Shown here in pieces: positions 45,848 to 55,946 of a stretch of 64,000 nucleotides of DNA. Both the position numbers and the translations under genes were made by a program. Within the stretch, counting starts at the first letter, position 1. Every line of letters starts with the position of its first letter. Origin of the DNA: Candidatus Viadribacter manganicus (lineage in GTDB: Bacteria > Pseudomonadota > Alphaproteobacteria > Caulobacterales > Aquidulcibacteraceae); NCBI RefSeq assembly GCF_001679665.1, contig NZ_CP013244.1:620001-684000 (forward strand), in the 5' to 3' direction. The notes below the pieces were generated by a model, which saw only the letters and a list, made by a program, of their open reading frames with translations, was not told the DNA's origin and did not search any database.

Positions 45848-46902
45848 GAGCGCTTCTCTCCCGCTTTCGCCGCCTTCTTGAACACAGTCGGCAGCGCGCT
45901 GACATCGCCCCACCAGCCATCGTTCGGCGGCGCGATCTCAGCTTTATATACATCCAACGTCAGCGCGAAGTGCGTGAAAACGTGCTCGACCGCGCCCGCT
46001 TTCTTCCATGCGCCCGCGACCGGCGCATGCTTCAGCGCTTCAGCGCGCGTCCACTTCTTGTCGCGCCATTCGGTTGTCGGCAGCGCCGCCATGCCGCCGA
46101 GCAACCCCTTGTCGGGGCGGCGCACCAGCCAGAGCTCGCCGTCTCGCTCGATCCGAAACACCGCGCCATATCGGCGCGGACGCTCCGCCTTCGCCGCGCG
46201 GCGCGGATACGTCTCCGGCGCACCGCTCGCATACGCTGCGCAATCATTCGCCCACGGACACGTCTCGCACCGGGGCGAACGCGGCGTGCACACCGTCGCG
46301 CCCAAATCCATCAAAGCCTGCGCCCAATCGCCCGGCCGATCCACCGTCACCAATTCGCCCGCAAGCGCGCGAAGCTCGCGCTTCGCATGCGGCAACGGCG
46401 TATCGACCGCGCGGAGCCGCGCAATCACGCGCTCCACATTACCATCGACGACATTGGTCGCTCCATCGAACGAGATCGCGGCTATCGCCGCCGCCGTGTA
46501 CGGGCCGACGCCGGGAAGCTCTCGCCAAGCCGCCTCGCTTTGCGGCACGCCATTGACAGCCATCTTTTGAGCAGCGGCGTGGAGATTGCGGGCGCGCGAG
46601 TAATAGCCAAGCCCCGCCCAGGCCCCGAGCACGTCATCGCGAGGCGCCGCCGCCAGCGCGCCAACATCCGGCCAACGCTCCAAGAATCGGGTGAAATACG
46701 GAGCCACCGCAGCCACCGTCGTCTGCTGAAGCATGATCTCGGAGAGCCAAACACGGTAAGGATCGGGGCGGCCTTGACGCAGCCTCCAGGGCAGATCGCG
46801 CCCCTCGCGATCATACCATTTTAGCAATGATTTCCGCAACTTATCCCGAGTTGCCGGCCCCTTATCCCCAGGCCTAGGTCGTTTTTGAGCAAGCGCGGGC
46901 AT
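45844..46902 (-). CDS. mutY: A/G-specific adenine glycosylase
   Basis: 352 residues. HhH-GPD core: LSEIMLQQTTV with the catalytic Glu, LPGVGPYTAAAIAAI and VVDGNVERVIARL with the catalytic Asp. Iron-sulfur loop C-x6-C-x2-C-x5-C (CTPRSPRCETCPWANDC). A C-terminal NUDIX-like domain (LWLVRRPDKGLLGGMAALP) recognises 8-oxoG. It removes A opposite 8-oxoG. It is divergent from dciA, with start codons about 20-50 bases apart. Confidence 0.95.
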   Translation of the reverse strand: MPALAQKRPRPGDKGPATRDKLRKSLLKWYDREGRDLPWRLRQGRPDPYRVWLSEIMLQQTTVAAVAPYFTRFLERWPDVGALAAAPRDDVLGAWAGLGYYSRARNLHAAAQKMAVNGVPQSEAAWRELPGVGPYTAAAIAAISFDGATNVVDGNVERVIARLRAVDTPLPHAKRELRALAGELVTVDRPGDWAQALMDLGATVCTPRSPRCETCPWANDCAAYASGAPETYPRRAAKAERPRRYGAVFRIERDGELWLVRRPDKGLLGGMAALPTTEWRDKKWTRAEALKHAPVAGAWKKAGAVEHVFTHFALTLDVYKAEIAPPNDGWWGDVSALPTVFKKAAKAGEKRS

Positions 46903-46924
46903 GGGGCGTCTTTACCCTTTGTTC

Positions 46925-47506
46925 ATGGCTTTACGATTCGCTCAACGGTCTATGTCACTGCGCGACCGCTTCCGTGCGGCCGAGGAAATGGTCCTCGCCC
47001 CCAAGCCCGCCGGCCCCACCGAGGCCGATGCGGCCTTGGCGCTGTCTGCGAAGCGCGGCCGCATGACCGTGGCCGCTCCGCCAAGCGCCAACAAGGCCCT
47101 GGCTGCGGTGCTGAAGCCGCTTTTGAAAGATACCGGCCTCGGCCTGGGTGAACTGAAGCGTCGCTGGCGCGACATTGCCGGCGAGAGCTTCTCCCGCGCC
47201 ACCCCCGTAAAACTGGCCGCCGGAACGCTCACCATCCATGTTCCCAGCGCCCTCGCCCCGTTCCTGCAGCAGCAAACCCCGCTGCTGATTGAGCGGCTGC
47301 GCACTGCAGGGGCCAAAGTGAAGGCCATTCGCGTCGATCATCGCGCTCCGGCCAAAACCGCCGTTGAGCCGCCGAACGTCCGCCCCCTTCAAAAGCCGCT
47401 CAGCAGCGCCGAAGAGGCCGCCCTGGCGCAAACGCTTGACCCTGCCTGCGACCCTGGCCTGAGATCGGCCCTATTGCGCCTCGGCCGCGCGGTGAAGCAG
47501 GGCTAG
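46925..47506 (+). CDS. dciA: DciA (DUF721) family protein
   Basis: 193 residues from ATG 46925; ATG 46952 (MSLRDRF) is equally possible and none has a strong binding site. The DUF721 core is KPLLKDTGLGLGELKRRWRDIAGESFSRAT then LTIHVPSALAPFLQQQTPLLIERL. DciA loads the DnaB helicase in bacteria lacking DnaC/DnaI. The dciA-dsbA-smc order is conserved in alphaproteobacteria. Confidence 0.85.
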   Translation: MALRFAQRSMSLRDRFRAAEEMVLAPKPAGPTEADAALALSAKRGRMTVAAPPSANKALAAVLKPLLKDTGLGLGELKRRWRDIAGESFSRATPVKLAAGTLTIHVPSALAPFLQQQTPLLIERLRTAGAKVKAIRVDHRAPAKTAVEPPNVRPLQKPLSSAEEAALAQTLDPACDPGLRSALLRLGRAVKQG

Positions 47507-47562
47507 AGGTTTCCACGGCCTCGAAAAAACTCTATGCCTCCCGGCCGATCTGGAGGTTTTGC

Positions 47563-48285
47563 ATGCTCGTTATTGGACGCCGGAATTTGCTCTTGGGCGG
47601 CGGCGCAATTGCCGCTCTAGCTGTTGCCGGCTGCAACGGTTCTGGTGGCGGCGCGGCCGCCGGCCTCACCCCCGACGACATGGCGATCGGCAACCCAGAA
47701 TCCGGCGTCACCTTGATCGAATACGGCTCCTCAATGTGCAGCCACTGCCGCGAGTTTGAAGAAGCCGTCTTCGATCAGCTCAAGACCAACTACATCGACA
47801 CCGGCAAGATCCACTTCGTCTTCCGCGAAGTGCTGGCGCCAGTCGATCCGCAACGCGTGATCCCCACCATCGCACTCGCCGAGTACCAACTCGCACGCTG
47901 CAATAACGCCTCGCCCGAGCAGTACTTCAGCCGCCTCGGCGTTCTGTTCGAACAACAACCGGCGATGTTCCAAGCCGGCTCGCGCCAAGGCATCGAAGCC
48001 AAGCTCATTGAGATCGGCGCTGCCGCTGGCCTCTCGCGCGAACAAGTTCTCGCTTGCGTCGCCGATCCTGCTGGCGCCGAGCGCATGCAACGCCTGGGCG
48101 AACTCGCAAGCCGCGACAACGTCTCGGGCACGCCGATGTTCTTCCTGAACGGCGAGAACATCCCATCGGAGCGCTTCTCGGGCGTCATCCGCGATCCAGT
48201 GACGGGCCAAGAGCGCGCCGGCTTCGATTTCGCCAAGGTCGCCGAAGTGCTCGACGCAGCAATCGCGGCGCGCGCCGGCGGCTAA
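47563..48285 (+). CDS. DsbA-family thiol oxidoreductase, lipoprotein
   Basis: 240 residues, ATG 47563 after GGAGG. A signal with RRNLLLGGG (Tat-like) and lipobox VAGC leads to a thioredoxin fold. The active site is CSHC in EYGSSMCSHCREFEE, with the cis-Pro loop NVSGTPMFFLNG. It should oxidise cysteines in exported proteins. Located between dciA and smc. Confidence 0.93.
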   Translation: MLVIGRRNLLLGGGAIAALAVAGCNGSGGGAAAGLTPDDMAIGNPESGVTLIEYGSSMCSHCREFEEAVFDQLKTNYIDTGKIHFVFREVLAPVDPQRVIPTIALAEYQLARCNNASPEQYFSRLGVLFEQQPAMFQAGSRQGIEAKLIEIGAAAGLSREQVLACVADPAGAERMQRLGELASRDNVSGTPMFFLNGENIPSERFSGVIRDPVTGQERAGFDFAKVAEVLDAAIAARAGG

Positions 48286-48304
48286 CGGAGAGGGCGCGGC
48301 TTCC

Positions 48305-51300
48305 GTGCACATCACAGAGCTGCGCCTCCTTGGCTTCAAAAGCTTCGTCGATCCGGCGCGTGCGCCGATCGAACATGGGCTGACGGGCGTCGTCGGTCCG
48401 AACGGCTGCGGTAAATCAAATCTACTCGAAGCGGTGCGCTGGGTCATGGGCGCGACCAGCGCCAAGTCCATGCGCGCCGCCGACATGGACGATGTGATCT
48501 TCTCCGGCACCGCTGGGCGTCCGGCGCGTGAACACGGCGAAGTCACTATCGTTCTTTCCAACGCGCGCGGACGCGCACCGGCGCCGTTTCAGAACGAAGA
48601 TATTCTCGAAATCACGCGCCGCATCCGCCGCGGCCTTGGCTCGACCTACAAAATCAACGGCAAGGAAGTCCGCGCCAAGGACGTTCAATTGCTGTTCGCG
48701 GACGCCGCGACCGGCGCCAACTCGCCTGCCCTCGTGCGGCAAGGTCAGATCAACGAGCTCATCTCCGCCAAGGCGCAAAACCGGCGACGCATTCTCGAAG
48801 ATGCAGCCGGCATCGCAGGCCTGCACGCACGCCGTCACGAAGCGGACCTGAAGCTAAAAGCCGCTGAGACCAATCTCACCCGGCTCGATGAAGTCTTGGC
48901 CGAGATCGAAAGCCAAGCCGCGAGCCTGAAAAAGCAAGCACGCCAAGCTGAGCGCTACCGTGGCCTGGCCCAGACGTTGCGCGAGACCGAAGCACTCTTG
49001 CTGCATCGCCGCTGGACTGAAGCGCGCGAGCGCGAAGCCGAAGCGCAAGCGCATTTGCGTGAAGCCGAGCGCGCCGTCGCGCAGGCAGGCGCCGAAGCTA
49101 GCGCCGCCGAACGCAGCGCCGGCGAAGTGCGCGAGGGACTTGGTCCGCTGCGCGAACAAGAAATGATCGCCGCCGCCGTTTTGCGCCGTCTCGAAGGCGT
49201 GCGCGTCGGCCTGGAGCGCGATCTGGCCGAAGCGCAAAGCGTCATCGAACGTTGCGATCGGGACGCCGGGCGCAATCGCGAAGAAAACGAGCGACTTGAA
49301 GCGCTGAAGCAAGACGCCCACGCATCCTTGGCCCGGCTGACGGAAGAGGCAGCAACGCTCGGCGCTGGCGATGGCGAAAAATCGCAGGCGGTTTTGAAAG
49401 CAGCGCAGGACGCAGAAGCCGTTGCTGTCGCCGCCCGCTCGAAAGCCGAAACAGAACTTGAAACTCTCGCCGCCGCCGCCGCGGCCGCCAAGGCCCGCAC
49501 GCAGGCCCTCGCTGCCGCCGCCGATGGCGCGCGCGGACGCGTTGCACGTCTCGAAGAACGCAAGCGCGCGCTCGACGCGCAAATCAAGGCCCTGCCCGCC
49601 GGCGCCGACATTGAAGCGCGCGCCGCCGCGGCCAAAGCCACCGCCGACAAAGCGCACGCAGAAAGCGCAAAGCTCCGTGCCGAACTCGTTGAAGCAGAAG
49701 CTGCGCTGAAGCGCGCTGAAACTGCCGACGAAGCCGCATGGACGCCGCACCGAGCCGCCGAAAAGGCGCTGCAAGAGCTCGACGCCGAAGTCCGCGCGCT
49801 CGACAAGCTCGCGCCGCCCGACGCCGCAAAATTTCCACCCGTACTGGCTTCGATCGATGTGGAGCCAGGCTACGAACGCGCACTCGCCGCCGCGCTCGGC
49901 GATGACATCGACGCATCGACCAGCGCCGAAGCGCCAGCGCGCTGGGCCGGCGCCGACACTCCAACCCCCAATTTGCCCGCGAACGCGCAATCGCTGACGC
50001 GGTTCGTGAAAGCGCCGCCGCAACTCGCCGCACGCCTGACGCTGATCGGTGTCGTCGAAGCAAAAGACGGCGCAGCGTTGGCGAAGTCATTGCCGCCAGG
50101 CGGGCGCCTTGTGTCACGCGAAGGCGATCTGTGGCGCTGGGACGGTTTCGTTCGCCGCGCAGACGCGCCGCAACCAGCCGCGGTGCGCCTCGAACACAAA
50201 AACCGTCTCGCAGCGGCGCGCAACGAACTCAAAACCGCCGAGGCGCACGCCGCAAAGACTAAAGCGGCTTTGGAGGCCGCCAAAGCCGAGCGCCAAGCTC
50301 TCGACGCGAAAGCCCGCACGCTGCGCGCGGAAGCACCAAAACTCGCCGCCGCCGAGGCCAACGCACTTCGCGAAGCAGAACGCCTTGAAGCAGAACGCGT
50401 CCGCATCGCCGAGCGCGCCGCTGATCTCAACACCCAAGCGCAAACGCTCGACACTGAAGCCGCCGACGCGCGCGCTGCTCTCGGCGCAGCGCAAGGCGCA
50501 ACTGGCGATGCACCGGCTAAGGTTGACGAAGCCGCCATCGCCGCCGCACGCGCCAGCGTCGACGCTGCCCGTCAAGCCGCCGCTGAAGCCGCCGCCCTCA
50601 CCCAGAGCATCGTGCGCGACAAAGCCCAGCGCGACGCTCGCCGCAAAGCCGTCGACGCCGAGACGATGCAATGGCGCGCGCGCATCGATAGCTCCGAAGC
50701 CCGCCTGAAGACGCTCTCCAAAGAACTCGATGAAATCGAAAAGCGCCGCGACGCCGCCAAGGCCGCGCCGCAAACCGCAGCCGCAAAGCTCGAAGCTTTG
50801 ATGGAAGAAGCCGGCACGGCCGAGCAACGCCGCGTCGAAGCCAGCGATCGTGTCGCTGAAGCTGAAACCGCCGCGCGCGTCGCCGGCGATCGCGCCCGCT
50901 CGCTCGAGCAAGCGCACGCCGATGCACGCGAACGCCGGGCAAGCGCCGAAGCGCACGCCCAAGGCAACACCGCTCGCGTCGCTGACATCGCCGCCCAAGC
51001 GCAAGAACAAGCTGGCGTGACCCCGGACAAACTGGCCGACCTCGCAGGCGCCCTATTGAACAGCGCATTCGGCACAGCGCCGATCAGCGAAGTCGAACGC
51101 CGCTTGGAGCGTCTAAAAGCCGAGCGCGAAGCCGCGGGCCCCGTGAACCTCCGCGCCCAAGAAGAATTGCAGGACGCGCAGGAACGCATCGACACTCTGG
51201 CGCGCGAGAAGGAGGACGTCGCCCAAGCCGTCGCCAAACTTCGCCGCGCCATCACCACGCTGAACAACGAAGGCCGCCAACGTCTGCTGCGTGCATTTGA

Positions 51301-51757
51301 GGAAGTCGACGCGCACTTCGCTCAACTCTTCGCCACCCTGTTCGAAGGCGGGCGCGCAAATCTCAAACTCACCGAGAGCGATGATCCGCTCGAGGCCGGG
51401 CTCGAGATTTTCGCCGAACCGCCGGGCAAAAGGCTCACTAATCTTTCGCTGCTCTCAGGCGGTGAACAGGCGCTCACCGCGACCGCGCTCATCTTTGCGG
51501 TGTTCCTCGCCAACCCCGCTCCGCTCTGCGTGCTGGATGAAGTCGATGCGCCGCTCGACGACGCCAACGTCGATCGCTTCTGCCGCATGTTGGAAGAAAT
51601 GAAGCGCCTCACGACAACGCGCTTCATCGTCATCACCCACAATCCGGTGACGATGTCCCGCATGGACCGCCTCTACGGCGTCACCATGCAGGAACAAGGC
51701 GTTTCACAACTCGTCAGCGTCGATCTCGGCCGCGCCCAAGCGTTGGCGGCCGAGTAA
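48305..51757 (+). CDS. smc: Chromosome segregation protein SMC
   Basis: 1150 residues from GTG 48305. Walker A is GPNGCGKSN at about 31-39. Long Ala/Glu/Arg-rich coiled coils flank a hinge at about 510-620 (FPPVLASIDVEPGYERALAAALGDD and SLPPGGRLVSREGDLW). The C-terminal head has LSGGEQALTATALIFAVF and Walker B CVLDEVDAPLDDANVDRF. SMC with ScpAB condenses and segregates chromosomes. ScpA and ScpB are not in the window. Confidence 0.97.
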   Translation: MHITELRLLGFKSFVDPARAPIEHGLTGVVGPNGCGKSNLLEAVRWVMGATSAKSMRAADMDDVIFSGTAGRPAREHGEVTIVLSNARGRAPAPFQNEDILEITRRIRRGLGSTYKINGKEVRAKDVQLLFADAATGANSPALVRQGQINELISAKAQNRRRILEDAAGIAGLHARRHEADLKLKAAETNLTRLDEVLAEIESQAASLKKQARQAERYRGLAQTLRETEALLLHRRWTEAREREAEAQAHLREAERAVAQAGAEASAAERSAGEVREGLGPLREQEMIAAAVLRRLEGVRVGLERDLAEAQSVIERCDRDAGRNREENERLEALKQDAHASLARLTEEAATLGAGDGEKSQAVLKAAQDAEAVAVAARSKAETELETLAAAAAAAKARTQALAAAADGARGRVARLEERKRALDAQIKALPAGADIEARAAAAKATADKAHAESAKLRAELVEAEAALKRAETADEAAWTPHRAAEKALQELDAEVRALDKLAPPDAAKFPPVLASIDVEPGYERALAAALGDDIDASTSAEAPARWAGADTPTPNLPANAQSLTRFVKAPPQLAARLTLIGVVEAKDGAALAKSLPPGGRLVSREGDLWRWDGFVRRADAPQPAAVRLEHKNRLAAARNELKTAEAHAAKTKAALEAAKAERQALDAKARTLRAEAPKLAAAEANALREAERLEAERVRIAERAADLNTQAQTLDTEAADARAALGAAQGATGDAPAKVDEAAIAAARASVDAARQAAAEAAALTQSIVRDKAQRDARRKAVDAETMQWRARIDSSEARLKTLSKELDEIEKRRDAAKAAPQTAAAKLEALMEEAGTAEQRRVEASDRVAEAETAARVAGDRARSLEQAHADARERRASAEAHAQGNTARVADIAAQAQEQAGVTPDKLADLAGALLNSAFGTAPISEVERRLERLKAEREAAGPVNLRAQEELQDAQERIDTLAREKEDVAQAVAKLRRAITTLNNEGRQRLLRAFEEVDAHFAQLFATLFEGGRANLKLTESDDPLEAGLEIFAEPPGKRLTNLSLLSGGEQALTATALIFAVFLANPAPLCVLDEVDAPLDDANVDRFCRMLEEMKRLTTTRFIVITHNPVTMSRMDRLYGVTMQEQGVSQLVSVDLGRAQALAAE

Positions 51758-51760
51758 AGC

Positions 51761-53137
51761 TCAGCGCGCGCGCGGCTTGCGCTTGGCTGGCGCATCATCG
51801 CTCTCAAACATCGGATTTGCGTCGTACTGACCCGCGAACGGTGCATCGACGAGGTAATCCGGAAGACGCGCGCTCTGCGCCTTCTCGTTCGAAATGGCGA
51901 TGATCTGCTGTTCTTTCGTCATCGCACGCAGCTTGTCGGCGTCGATATCGCCGATCAGCTCGGCGCTCTCCTTCGCCATCAGATGGTTGGCGACGCCGAA
52001 CAGTTGGAAGGCGCCGGCATTGTTGAAGATCGTGCGCCAATCTTTTGGGTAGAGCCGCTGCAGCTGCGACAAATCCTGGAAGAACGGCCAGACCTGCAAG
52101 CCATAACCGCGCAACAGCGTCATCGACTGACGCAGCGGCCCAAACTCACCAAGCTGCGCGCACTCATCGAGCAGGAACAGCGTCGAACGCTTCGGGCGCC
52201 GCTTACGACCCATGACCGTGAGCATCAGCGCGCCAACCCAAAGACGCAGCAGCGCGCCATGGCTTTCCAGTTTGTCCGGCGGAATGACGATATAGATCGT
52301 CATCGGATCGCCGCGGCGCACCGCATCGAGGCTGATCGTCGACTTCGACAGCGAACGCAGCGCCGAATCCGAGTTCACAACCTTCAAATAGCTCTGCGCC
52401 GTCGAAAGAATGCCCGAGCGGGTTTGCTCGGTGATCGGCAGGAAGCTCGAGATGTTTTGCTTCGAGAGCCGGTTCAGGTTCTCGTGGCCTTCGATCAGCG
52501 CCGCGAGATTATAAACCGCGTCGTCGCTCATCAGGATTTCGCGGACCTTGCCGAAATGGCGCTCGGCCTTCGGCGCGGTTTCGGCCACGGCGGCGATCAC
52601 GCCGGCCATGAGCGAGCGTCCCCAATTGTCCCAGAAGGGTTCCTTGTGGAAGCCGACATCACCCGCCAGCAGCGAGGCAAGCATTTCCGCATCGGCGTCC
52701 AGCAGCGCGCCAGGACGATTGAAGAGGTCAAAGGGGTTCAGCGCATCTGTACGCTTCGACACGGCGCCGAACGGATCCAGCAGGCGGACTTCCTGGCCCA
52801 TCTCCTTCCGGCGGCGCGCCGTCGTGTGCCAGGTCTCGCCCTTGGGATCGATGACGATCACCGAGCCTTCGAAGCGCAGCAGGTTCGGAATGATGACGCC
52901 GCGCCCTTTACCGGCGCCGGTTGGGGCGATGGTAAGCAGGTGCCGGTCCTCGCCGAACACGATCGGGACTTCACCCAGGATCTCGGTTGGGGTCTGGGGA
53001 GCGCCAAAGCCGATCGGGGCCTTGTCGCCATGGTCCGACTTCCAGCCGAGCAACAGGTCCATGACCTCAGGACGCAATCCCTGCCCCGAAGCCTCGGTTG
53101 GCTTCTTCTTGGGACGGGTCGTGCGCGGCCTAGCCAT
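51761..53137 (-). CDS. Orphan TraG/VirD4-like conjugation-type ATPase
   Basis: 458 residues. Walker A in LLTIAPTGAGKGRGVIIPNLL (about residues 70-90), VIDPKGETW, Walker B FLLDECAQLGEFGPLRQ and WPFFQDLSQLQRLYPKDWRTIFNNAG match type IV coupling proteins. The N-terminal membrane anchor of VirD4/TraG is missing; a Lys/Arg-rich start replaces it. No relaxase or mating-pair gene is near. Possible soluble DNA or protein translocation ATPase; remnant or domesticated element is the other reading. Confidence 0.88.
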   Translation of the reverse strand: MARPRTTRPKKKPTEASGQGLRPEVMDLLLGWKSDHGDKAPIGFGAPQTPTEILGEVPIVFGEDRHLLTIAPTGAGKGRGVIIPNLLRFEGSVIVIDPKGETWHTTARRRKEMGQEVRLLDPFGAVSKRTDALNPFDLFNRPGALLDADAEMLASLLAGDVGFHKEPFWDNWGRSLMAGVIAAVAETAPKAERHFGKVREILMSDDAVYNLAALIEGHENLNRLSKQNISSFLPITEQTRSGILSTAQSYLKVVNSDSALRSLSKSTISLDAVRRGDPMTIYIVIPPDKLESHGALLRLWVGALMLTVMGRKRRPKRSTLFLLDECAQLGEFGPLRQSMTLLRGYGLQVWPFFQDLSQLQRLYPKDWRTIFNNAGAFQLFGVANHLMAKESAELIGDIDADKLRAMTKEQQIIAISNEKAQSARLPDYLVDAPFAGQYDANPMFESDDAPAKRKPRAR

Positions 53138-53298
53138 GAAACCTCCTTCGCGGTCGCACTGAGAGGCAACCGTGAATCAAAAGTAACCATCAAAGTGGGC
53201 CGGACCGTCGCCGGAATGGGGCGGAGTTCGCCTCATTGGTGAAGAGCCGGCAGGGAGGCTTCTCTCCCCGTCCGCCGCTACTCCACCCTGAAAATAAT

Positions 53299-53388
53299 CC
53301 CCGCGCAACGCCTTGACGCTGTGCGGGGCGAAACTACCCGAAAAAGTGACCCACCAACCCGCGAGGACTGGTGGGTGATTGTTTTTAT
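53299..53388 (-). terminator. Two hairpins downstream of the POT transporter, terminator-like
   Basis: CCCACCA (53350-53356) pairs with TGGTGGG (53369-53375); on the minus strand it is followed by a run of T (complement of AAAAA at 53341-53345), and on the plus strand by GATTGTTTTTA, so it may work both ways. A second hairpin, CCCCGCGCA (53299-53307) with TGTGCGGGG (53320-53328), follows with a minus-strand ATTATTTT tail. Confidence 0.75.
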
Positions 53389-53398
53389 TCGGTTTTTA

Positions 53399-55126
53399 TC
53401 AGTGTACGTCGCCCATCCACTTTTTCAGGAAGGGCGAGATGGCCAGCAGCACCACGCCAGCGGCGATGCCCCAGATGCCAACCTGCGTGAACGTATCGAC
53501 GTAGGATTGGAGCTGCCCGCCGAGGTCGACGACCTGACCAGCGACCGTCTCCGACGACGTCTGTTGCGCGATGATCGCCGCAAGGATGTGCGCCAGTGAT
53601 GACGACAAGAACCACACGCCCATCATCAAACCAACGACGCGCGCAGCCGAGAGCTTCGTGATCATCGACAGACCGACCGGCGACAAGAAGAGCTCGCCCG
53701 TCGTGTGCAGCAGATAGAGCAGCGCCAGGAAGATCAGCGGCACTTGGAAGTCGTCGCCCGCAAACTGCGCGCCGAAGACAAGAACGAAGAAGCCGAGGCC
53801 AACCTGGATCAGGCCGAGCGCGAACTTCACCGGCGTTGACGGCTCAAGCTTGCGCTTTGCCAGCCATATCCACATCGCACTGAACGGCAGCGCCAAGAGG
53901 ACGATGAAGCCGGCGTTGAAGCTCTGCGTCTGCGCCGCCGTCATGGTGACGCCAGGCACGATGGTGAGGTCGGTATTGCGTTCCGCGAACAGCGAGAGCG
54001 ACGAACCGGCCTGCTCGAACAGCATCCAGAAGACGACGCTGAAGAACACCAGGATCAGAGCCGCAAGCATCTTGGTGCGCTCGACGCCTTTGAACCCAAC
54101 CAGCGCAAAGCCGAACACCAATAGGAACAGAGCCGGCACAAGGATCGGCAGCGCCTGCTCCATCAGTTCGGTCTGCTGAACCAGCAGCCAAGCCGGGATC
54201 ACCGCGATCAGACCCAAAATCCAGAACAGACCTTCAAAGCCAGCCGAAAGCGGCTTTGGCGGATCGGCTTTGCCCTTCAGGTGCTTTTGACCCATCAGGT
54301 ACTGGATAAGGCCCAACGTCATGCCGACGCCTGCAGCGCCGAAACCGTAAGCCCAGCCGTAAGTCTGGCCGAGCCAGCCGCAGATCAGCGTCGCGAAGAA
54401 GGCGCCGAGATTGATGCCCATGTAGAAGATGGTGAAGCCACCGTCGCGGCGCGGATCGTTCTCGCCATAGAGCGAGCCGACCGTCGTCGAGATGTTGGCC
54501 TTCAAGAAACCGACGCCGATAATGATGAGCGCCAGCGACAGATAGAGGATCTGTTCAAACGGGATTTCGATGCCGCCAATGTTGGCGACGTCAGGCCTCG
54601 TGCTGAGCGTGTAGTCGGCTGTCGCGACCGAAGCCGGGATGTTGCCCGCAGCGCCCTCAACGGTCATCGCTTCCGGCGAGAAGCTCACTGGCAAACGCGC
54701 CTCGTCCGTCACGAGGAAGAGTTCACGGTTATCGCCGCGGCCTTCCGACACGATGTCGTAGGTCGCGCCTTGGAACGTGATCTCCTGAACCGTGCCCCGG
54801 CCTTCGAACGCCATGCCGAAGTGACCAAGCACCAGGAACACGGCGCCGATCGTCACCGCCTTACGCTATCCGAGGAAGCGGTCAGCCAAAACGCCGCCGA
54901 TCACGGGGATCAGGTACACGAGCGCGGCATACGCGCCGTAGAGGCCTTGAGCTTTGTTGTCGGAGAACAGGAAATGCTGCGTGAGATAGATCACGAGCAG
55001 CGCGCGCATCCCGTAGAAGGAAAAGCGCTCCCACATCTCGGTGAAGAACAAAGTGACGAGGCCACGTGGGTGACCCATGAACGTCTTTTCGTCGGAGCCT
55101 GGCGCTCCGGCGGTCGCATCAGTCAT
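53399..55126 (-). pseudogene. POT/PTR2 family peptide transporter interrupted by an in-frame amber codon
   Basis: From ATG 55126 the frame gives [16 protein letters not shown], the POT motif [10 protein letters not shown] and LADRFLG, then TAG at 54866-54868 (codon 87), and continues in the same frame with RKAVTIGAVFLVLGHFGM. Family members read DRFLGQRKAV here, so CAG to TAG is likely. The rest (FYMGINLGAFFATLICGWLGQTYGW and the later helices) is intact for about 488 codons. As written only an 86-residue product is made; a sequence error is the alternative. Proton-driven di-/tripeptide uptake would be the ancestral role. Confidence 0.85.
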
Positions 55127-55208
55127 ACTTCTCAATCCCCTAGGGGCGCGCCCTCGCGCACCGCCTCCCTAAACTAGGGGACAGACAAGCCTTGCGATGA
55201 CGCTGGCG

Positions 55209-55736
55209 TCAAGCGCGCAGCGCTGGGCGGAGGTCTGGAGCGAGGACCCACCAGAAGGTCTGGCCGGGATTGGAATCGAGCCAAAAGCCCAATCGGCGCA
55301 GCGTCCGGATCGAGGCGATGTTGCTACTATCGCAGCCCGCCAAGATTGTCTCGGCTCCGGCGTCTTCGAACAACCAGTCGATCACCCCGTTTACCGCTTC
55401 GGTAGCGTAACCTTGCCGGCGGCGGCTTTTCGCAACGCCATAACCGATCTCGAATTCGCTTTGAGAGCGTGTCGATGGCTCAAAGCGAACATCGCCAATC
55501 ACCATGCCTTCTTGGCGATGAATGGCGATGGCGCGGGTCGGCGCTGGCGCGGAACCCACCATCGAGATGGACCGCGCCACGAGCCCGAGGCTTGCCGCAC
55601 ACCAATCAGCAGGCGCATCCGCGCCGATGACATTTGCGAAAGCATTCTGCCCGGAGCGCGCAGCGTCAGCCATCTCCGGCGTGACCGGTTCCAGGCGAAG
55701 GCGCGCTGTGTAGAGCGGATGATCGAGCACGTTCAT
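55209..55736 (-). CDS. GNAT family N-acetyltransferase
   Basis: 175 residues from ATG 55736 (MNVLDHPLYTARLRLEPV). The RimJ/RimL-type layout is evident: TARLRLEPVTPEMADAA, EIGYGVAKSRRRQGYATEAVNGVIDWLF with the acetyl-CoA loop (RRRQGYA), and SSNIASIRTLRRLGFWLD. Acetyl acceptor unknown. Confidence 0.9.
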   Translation of the reverse strand: MNVLDHPLYTARLRLEPVTPEMADAARSGQNAFANVIGADAPADWCAASLGLVARSISMVGSAPAPTRAIAIHRQEGMVIGDVRFEPSTRSQSEFEIGYGVAKSRRRQGYATEAVNGVIDWLFEDAGAETILAGCDSSNIASIRTLRRLGFWLDSNPGQTFWWVLAPDLRPALRA

Positions 55737-55946
55737 GAGTAGCGGGAACACCTTTGCCTGCCAGCTGAGCATCAGCAAAGAGAAACCCGCAGTATACGCT
55801 TCATTTCGCACTGGCTCGCCTCTCACGGCGTTTTTGCAATGCACACAAAAAAGCGGCGCATGCGCAATTTCACCACGTGCGCGTGCATTTGGCTTGCCTC
55901 GCATTCTCCGCGCGGACGAAGCAGCATACCGGTTCAGGCGAGTGCC

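Noticed and set aside
48854..50023. Minus-strand open frame of 389 codons
   Set aside because: Antisense to the smc coiled coil. Its low-complexity Phe/Gly/Ala composition mirrors Glu/Ala/Arg codons.
51761..55126. Integrative or conjugative element suggested by the TraG-like gene
   Set aside because: No integrase, relaxase, mating-pair gene, attachment repeats or tRNA nearby. Neighbours are core genes (smc, transporter).
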